Assembly (NCBI GenBank): GCA_002315885.1
Contig: DCIO01000130.1
Span: 1-16,018, forward strand
Direction: 5' to 3'
DNA from: Lentisphaeria bacterium UBA1724
Lineage (GTDB): Bacteria; Verrucomicrobiota; Lentisphaeria; Oligosphaerales; Oligosphaeraceae
DNA length: 16,018 nt
This document shows, one piece after another, positions 13,821 through 16,018 of the stretch (the stretch's first letter is position 1; every line of letters begins with the position of its first letter). The position numbers and the translations under genes are program-made. A model generated the notes under the pieces. That model was not told the origin of the DNA and did not search any database. It saw only the letters and a list, made by a program, of their open reading frames with translations.

Positions 13821-15161
13821 ATGCAAATCGAAAGGAATATGGTTAGTAACTTGCTGGCATGGAAGAATTCTCCGCGCCGGAAGCCGCTTCTTCTCAAGGG
13901 AGTTCGCCAGTGCGGAAAAACCTGGCTCCTCAAACATTTTGGGGCTAAACATTTTTCCGACGTGGTCGAATTCAACTTTGACAAGGATCCTGGTCTGATG
14001 TCCTTTTTTTCGGGGACATATGACGTTCAGAGGATTGTTTCACAGCTAAGTTCCTACTGCGGCAAGAGAATTGTCCCGCAGGAAACGCTGGTCATTTTTG
14101 ACGAGATTCAGACCTGTCCAGATGCCCTGAACTCCTTGAAATATTTCTGCGAAGATGCTCCAGAATATACGATAGCGGCGGCCGGTTCCCTGATTGGTCT
14201 TGCACTTTCTGCGAAAAACAAAAGTGGATTTCCAGTTGGGAAGGTCGATATCCGGGAACTCACCCCATGTTCATTTGATGAGTATCTGTGTGCTGTTGAT
14301 CCGGTCATGCACGACTACATCAAGACAATTCCGCTTGAGCCGTTGGCTGATGCGTTCTGCAATAAATTGCAGGTCTACCTTTCCGAATATCTTACCGTTG
14401 GCGGTATGCCTGCCGCAATCACGGCATATCTGGAAACGCGCGACTGGAATATTGTGGAGCAAGAACTCGATTCCATTCTACAGGCATACGAAGCCGATTT
14501 TTCCAAACACGCAGAATCTTGTGATGTTCCGAAACTCATGCAGATTTGGCATTCCATTCCGTCACAGTTTGCCAAGGAAAACCGCCGCTTCATCTTCGGC
14601 GAAGTCCGTCATGGCGCACGGGCGAAGGATTTGGAAGATTCGCTGCAATGGCTTATTGGTGCTTCCATGGTCCAAACTGTCTGTGCAGTAAGTTCCCCGG
14701 AATATCCGCTCACGGCAGTCATGGAAAAGAACACGTTTAAACTTTATCCATCGGACGTCGGGATATTGCGGAAACTTGCAAGGATTTCCCCTGCAGTCAT
14801 AGTCAATAGTCAGGACATTTTTTCCGATTTTAAGGGTCGTCTTGCCGAAAACCTTGTGCTGGAGCAATTTTGTGCGCTTGGTATCAACCCCGTGTGTTAC
14901 TGGTACAACAACAAGGGAAAAGCCGAAGTGGATTTCCTCATACAGGATGACAACAGGCTCGTTCCGGTGGAAGTGAAGTCAGGTTTGAGCGTTAATGCAA
15001 AATCGTTGAGGTTCTATCGGGATACCTTCCGACCGCAGCTCGCGATACGAACATCCATGAAGAATCTTCGCCTTGATGACGGCTTGCTGAATATCCCGCT
15101 ATATCTCCTTGGAGAACTTCCACGACTGTTGGAGCTGGCAAGAGCCAACAGCCTAAAATGA
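13821..15161 (+). CDS. AAA_14-type ATPase with DUF4143 (PD-(D/E)XK-like) C-terminal domain
   Basis: The 446-aa protein starts at the ATG at 13821, seven bases after GGAGGAG (13807-13813), the strongest ribosome-binding site in the window. The frame is open 14 codons further but without a better start. Walker A is GVRQCGKT (27-34) and Walker B LVIFDEIQ (90-97); AAAGSLIGLAL (119-129) is typical of AAA_14. The DUF4143 part holds GKAEVDFLI (366-374) and LVPVEVKSG (380-388): D371, E384 and K386 match the D...ExK core of PD-(D/E)XK nuclease folds. The family is common and multicopy in gut bacteria and archaea, and its function is unsettled; DNA binding or nuclease activity is likely from the fold. 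The third-position composition looks AT-richer than in neighbouring genes and it is flanked by palindromic repeats, suggesting transfer. No terminator is evident. Confidence 0.93.
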   Translation: MQIERNMVSNLLAWKNSPRRKPLLLKGVRQCGKTWLLKHFGAKHFSDVVEFNFDKDPGLMSFFSGTYDVQRIVSQLSSYCGKRIVPQETLVIFDEIQTCPDALNSLKYFCEDAPEYTIAAAGSLIGLALSAKNKSGFPVGKVDIRELTPCSFDEYLCAVDPVMHDYIKTIPLEPLADAFCNKLQVYLSEYLTVGGMPAAITAYLETRDWNIVEQELDSILQAYEADFSKHAESCDVPKLMQIWHSIPSQFAKENRRFIFGEVRHGARAKDLEDSLQWLIGASMVQTVCAVSSPEYPLTAVMEKNTFKLYPSDVGILRKLARISPAVIVNSQDIFSDFKGRLAENLVLEQFCALGINPVCYWYNNKGKAEVDFLIQDDNRLVPVEVKSGLSVNAKSLRFYRDTFRPQLAIRTSMKNLRLDDGLLNIPLYLLGELPRLLELARANSLK

Positions 15162-15287
15162 CATCATCGTCAAGGGGGGCAGGCACACTTCCAAATATCA
15201 GAGTAGTTCCTGGAGTTCGTCGGGGGTGAGGGTAGGGGGGAGTTCCAGGGCGGTAACGGCATCTGGGGTCTTTCCCAACGGTCGGGG

Positions 15288-15363
15288 GACGGGCGCCGCC
15301 CTGCATTACGGTCAGTCTGGCACCGGCCGTTTTTCCCGATGGTATTGCAGGGCGATGCCCGTC
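15288..15363. repeat. 76-bp palindromic element, copy A
   Basis: The element starts GACGGGCGCCGCCCTGCATT and ends GCAGGGCGATGCCCGTC. Its outer 22 bp are imperfect inverted repeats (19 of 22 match). The internal part contains CACCGGCCGTTTTTCCCGAT. Copy B at 15707-15782 differs at only three positions. Size and inverted ends recall very small MITE- or REP-doublet elements; there is no coding capacity. Confidence 0.8.
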
Positions 15364-15370
15364 AATGGGT

Positions 15371-15394
15371 GTACCGACGGCGTCCCTGCCGTCG
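15371..15394 (+). repeat. REP-like palindrome, variant loop side
   Basis: GTAC precedes CGACGGCGTCCCTGCCGTCG, which differs from the 12086 copies by one C-to-T change that turns one stem pair into a G-T. It lies seven bases after 76-bp element A. Confidence 0.8.
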
Positions 15395-15431
15395 CATAAA
15401 CGCCGAAGGCGTGTTCCCCCGCCGCGGATGC

Positions 15432-15566
15432 GGCAGTAAGGGCGTTCACGCCGCCCACTCTTGCCTCCGAAGGAACAGAACGATGTAATATTTAACTCTT
15501 CGGGACGGTAATACGCATTGTCCGATGTTTATCCCGAGAGTGGGCGGCGTGAACGCCCTTACTGCC
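15432..15566. repeat. 30-bp perfect inverted repeat around a 75-bp core
   Basis: Bases 15432-15461 (beginning GGCAGTAAGGGCGTTCACG) are the exact reverse complement of 15537-15566. The enclosed 75 bp (15462-15536) are visibly AT-richer and contain AATACGCATT. A third, slightly divergent copy of the right arm stands at 15631-15656. No transposase reading frame is present. Confidence 0.9.
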
Positions 15567-15696
15567 TTTGTGCCCGGTGGCCCCAAAGGCGGGGGACCGT
15601 CGGGTGGTCCAGGCGCGCCTCATGGCGCTTGTGTGGGCGGCGGAACGCCCTTACTGCTTTTGTGGCCGGTGGCCCCAAAAGGCGGGGGACCGTCGG
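15540..15696. repeat. 64-bp direct repeat, two copies
   Basis: Copies are at 15540-15603 and 15633-15696. They share GTGGGCGGCG, ACGCCCTTACTGC, CCGGTGGCCCCAAA and GGCGGGGGACCGTCGG. Each holds a stem: GCCTTTG (15564-15570) with CAAAGGC (15584-15590), and CTTTTG (15657-15662) with CAAAAG (15676-15681). Pairing is kept although both arms differ. Confidence 0.85.
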
Positions 15697-15706
15697 TACA
15701 CCCATG

Positions 15707-15782
15707 GACGGGCTCCGCCCTGAATTACGGTCGGTCTGGCACCGGCCGTTTTTCCCGATGGTATTGCAGGGCGATGCCCGTC
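15707..15782. repeat. 76-bp palindromic element, copy B
   Basis: Nearly identical to 15288-15363, with CTGAATTACGG in place of CTGCATTACGG, GGGCTCC for GGGCGCC, and GGTCGG for GGTCAG. It has the same inverted ends and is followed by an A-rich stretch (15784-15795). Confidence 0.8.
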
Positions 15783-15808
15783 AAGAAAAACAAAAGCCCC
15801 CGCCCTTT

Positions 15809-15860
15809 GACGGGCGCCGCCCTGCATTACGGTCAGGGCAGACGGGCGCCGCCCTTTTTG
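15809..15860. repeat. Partial copies of the 76-bp element end, with hairpin and T-run
   Basis: GACGGGCGCCGCCCT occurs at 15809-15823 and again at 15841-15855. The first copy continues into CTGCATTACGGTC (15822-15834). The second forms GGGC-GCC-GCCC (15844-15854) followed by TTTTT, which could act as a terminator. A further fragment GACGGGCATCGC continuing into ATTACGG lies at 15924-15942. Confidence 0.65.
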
Positions 15861-15915
15861 CGACGGCGGGGACGCCGTCGGTACACTCCCTCGACGGCGG
15901 GGACGCCGTCGGTAC
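15861..15915 (-). repeat. Tandem pair of REP-like palindromes
   Basis: CGACGGCGGGGACGCCGTCG followed by GTAC occurs at 15861-15884 and 15892-15915, with a 31-bp step. This is the reverse orientation of the copies at 12086 and 12186. The same unit, truncated by the window edge, is at 1-22. Confidence 0.9.
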
Positions 15916-16018
15916 ACACGTGGGACGGGCATCGCATTACGGCTCAGGGGGGAAAAAGAGGGAATTTGGAATTCTTGCCCGTTGGAATGACAGAAATCGG
16001 GATTTTGGGCACTATAGA

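Larger units (their letters stand above)
15162..16018. other. Gene-free repeat region, 857 bp
   Basis: No credible gene lies here; open frames in it change sense between repeat copies and encode low-complexity Arg/Gly/Pro-rich sequence. It contains two 76-bp elements with inverted ends, partial copies of these, a 30-bp perfect inverted repeat, a 64-bp direct repeat and three REP-like palindromes, each listed separately. The stretch 15162-15287 and the last about 75 bases show nothing recognisable. Confidence 0.75.

Noticed and set aside
15126..15151. CTGTTGG/CCAACAG hairpin as ATPase terminator
   Set aside because: It lies inside the coding sequence before the stop codon and no T-run follows.
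14992..15306. 104-codon minus-strand open frame overlapping the ATPase 3' end
   Set aside because: It is partly antisense to the ATPase and partly repeat sequence; no supporting signal.
15371..15915. CRISPR array suspected from repeated palindromes
   Set aside because: Repeats differ in family and orientation, spacing is irregular, there are no unique spacers of uniform size and no cas genes.
15651..15932. 93-codon minus-strand Arg/Gly/Pro-rich open frame
   Set aside because: It is built entirely from REP-like palindromes and the 76-bp element; no ribosome-binding site or homology pattern.

Overview
The window is a GC-rich stretch of bacterial chromosome. Its content is exported and cytoplasmic glycoside hydrolases, small secreted redox proteins, a eukaryote-type Ser/Thr kinase with an external sensor, and intergenic DNA full of short palindromes. 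This fits the PVC superphylum, most likely a gut or anaerobic Lentisphaerota (Victivallis-like) genome. That placement is inferred from gene style only; no rRNA or other marker gene is present.

Layout from left to right. (1) 1-2265, plus strand: a concentrative nucleoside transporter (CNT/NupC family), then a DUF4434-type TIM-barrel protein, probably one operon ended by a terminator-like hairpin near 2275-2312. (2) 2283-2535: a 63/64-bp tandem repeat and a heptamer array. (3) 8151-2536, minus strand: a likely operon of an exported PNPOx-like flavin-fold protein, a 1165-aa exported GH42-like multidomain enzyme and a compact GH78-like alpha-L-rhamnosidase. (4) 8368-10960, plus strand, divergent: a possible Cys-rich 21-codon upstream ORF overlapping the start of an 845-aa Ser/Thr kinase with one membrane helix and a C-terminal Cache sensor. 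(5) 10961-11110: a second heptamer array directly after the stop codon, a terminator and further short repeats. (6) 11141-11986, plus: a secreted nitroreductase fused to a PepSY-like domain. (7) 11987-12220: a long AT-rich hairpin and a cluster of REP-like palindromes. (8) 13504-12221, minus: a cytoplasmic GH29 alpha-L-fucosidase. (9) 13705-13749: a 17-bp inverted repeat in front of an AAA_14/DUF4143 ATPase (13821-15161, plus). (10) 15162-16018: about 860 bp without a credible gene, built from several families of palindromic repeats. The same palindrome also opens the window at 1-22.

Together the genes point to scavenging of host or plant glycans (rhamnose- and fucose-containing, plus a beta-galactosidase-like activity) and nucleosides. 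The divergent sensor kinase is well placed to respond to an external ligand, but nothing in the sequence proves it controls the glycosidase operon. I see no CRISPR array, tRNA, rRNA, transposase, phage gene or classical defence island. The most unusual material is the intergenic repeat architecture, the sensor kinase with its possible leader ORF, the nitroreductase-PepSY fusion, and the inverted repeat before the ATPase.
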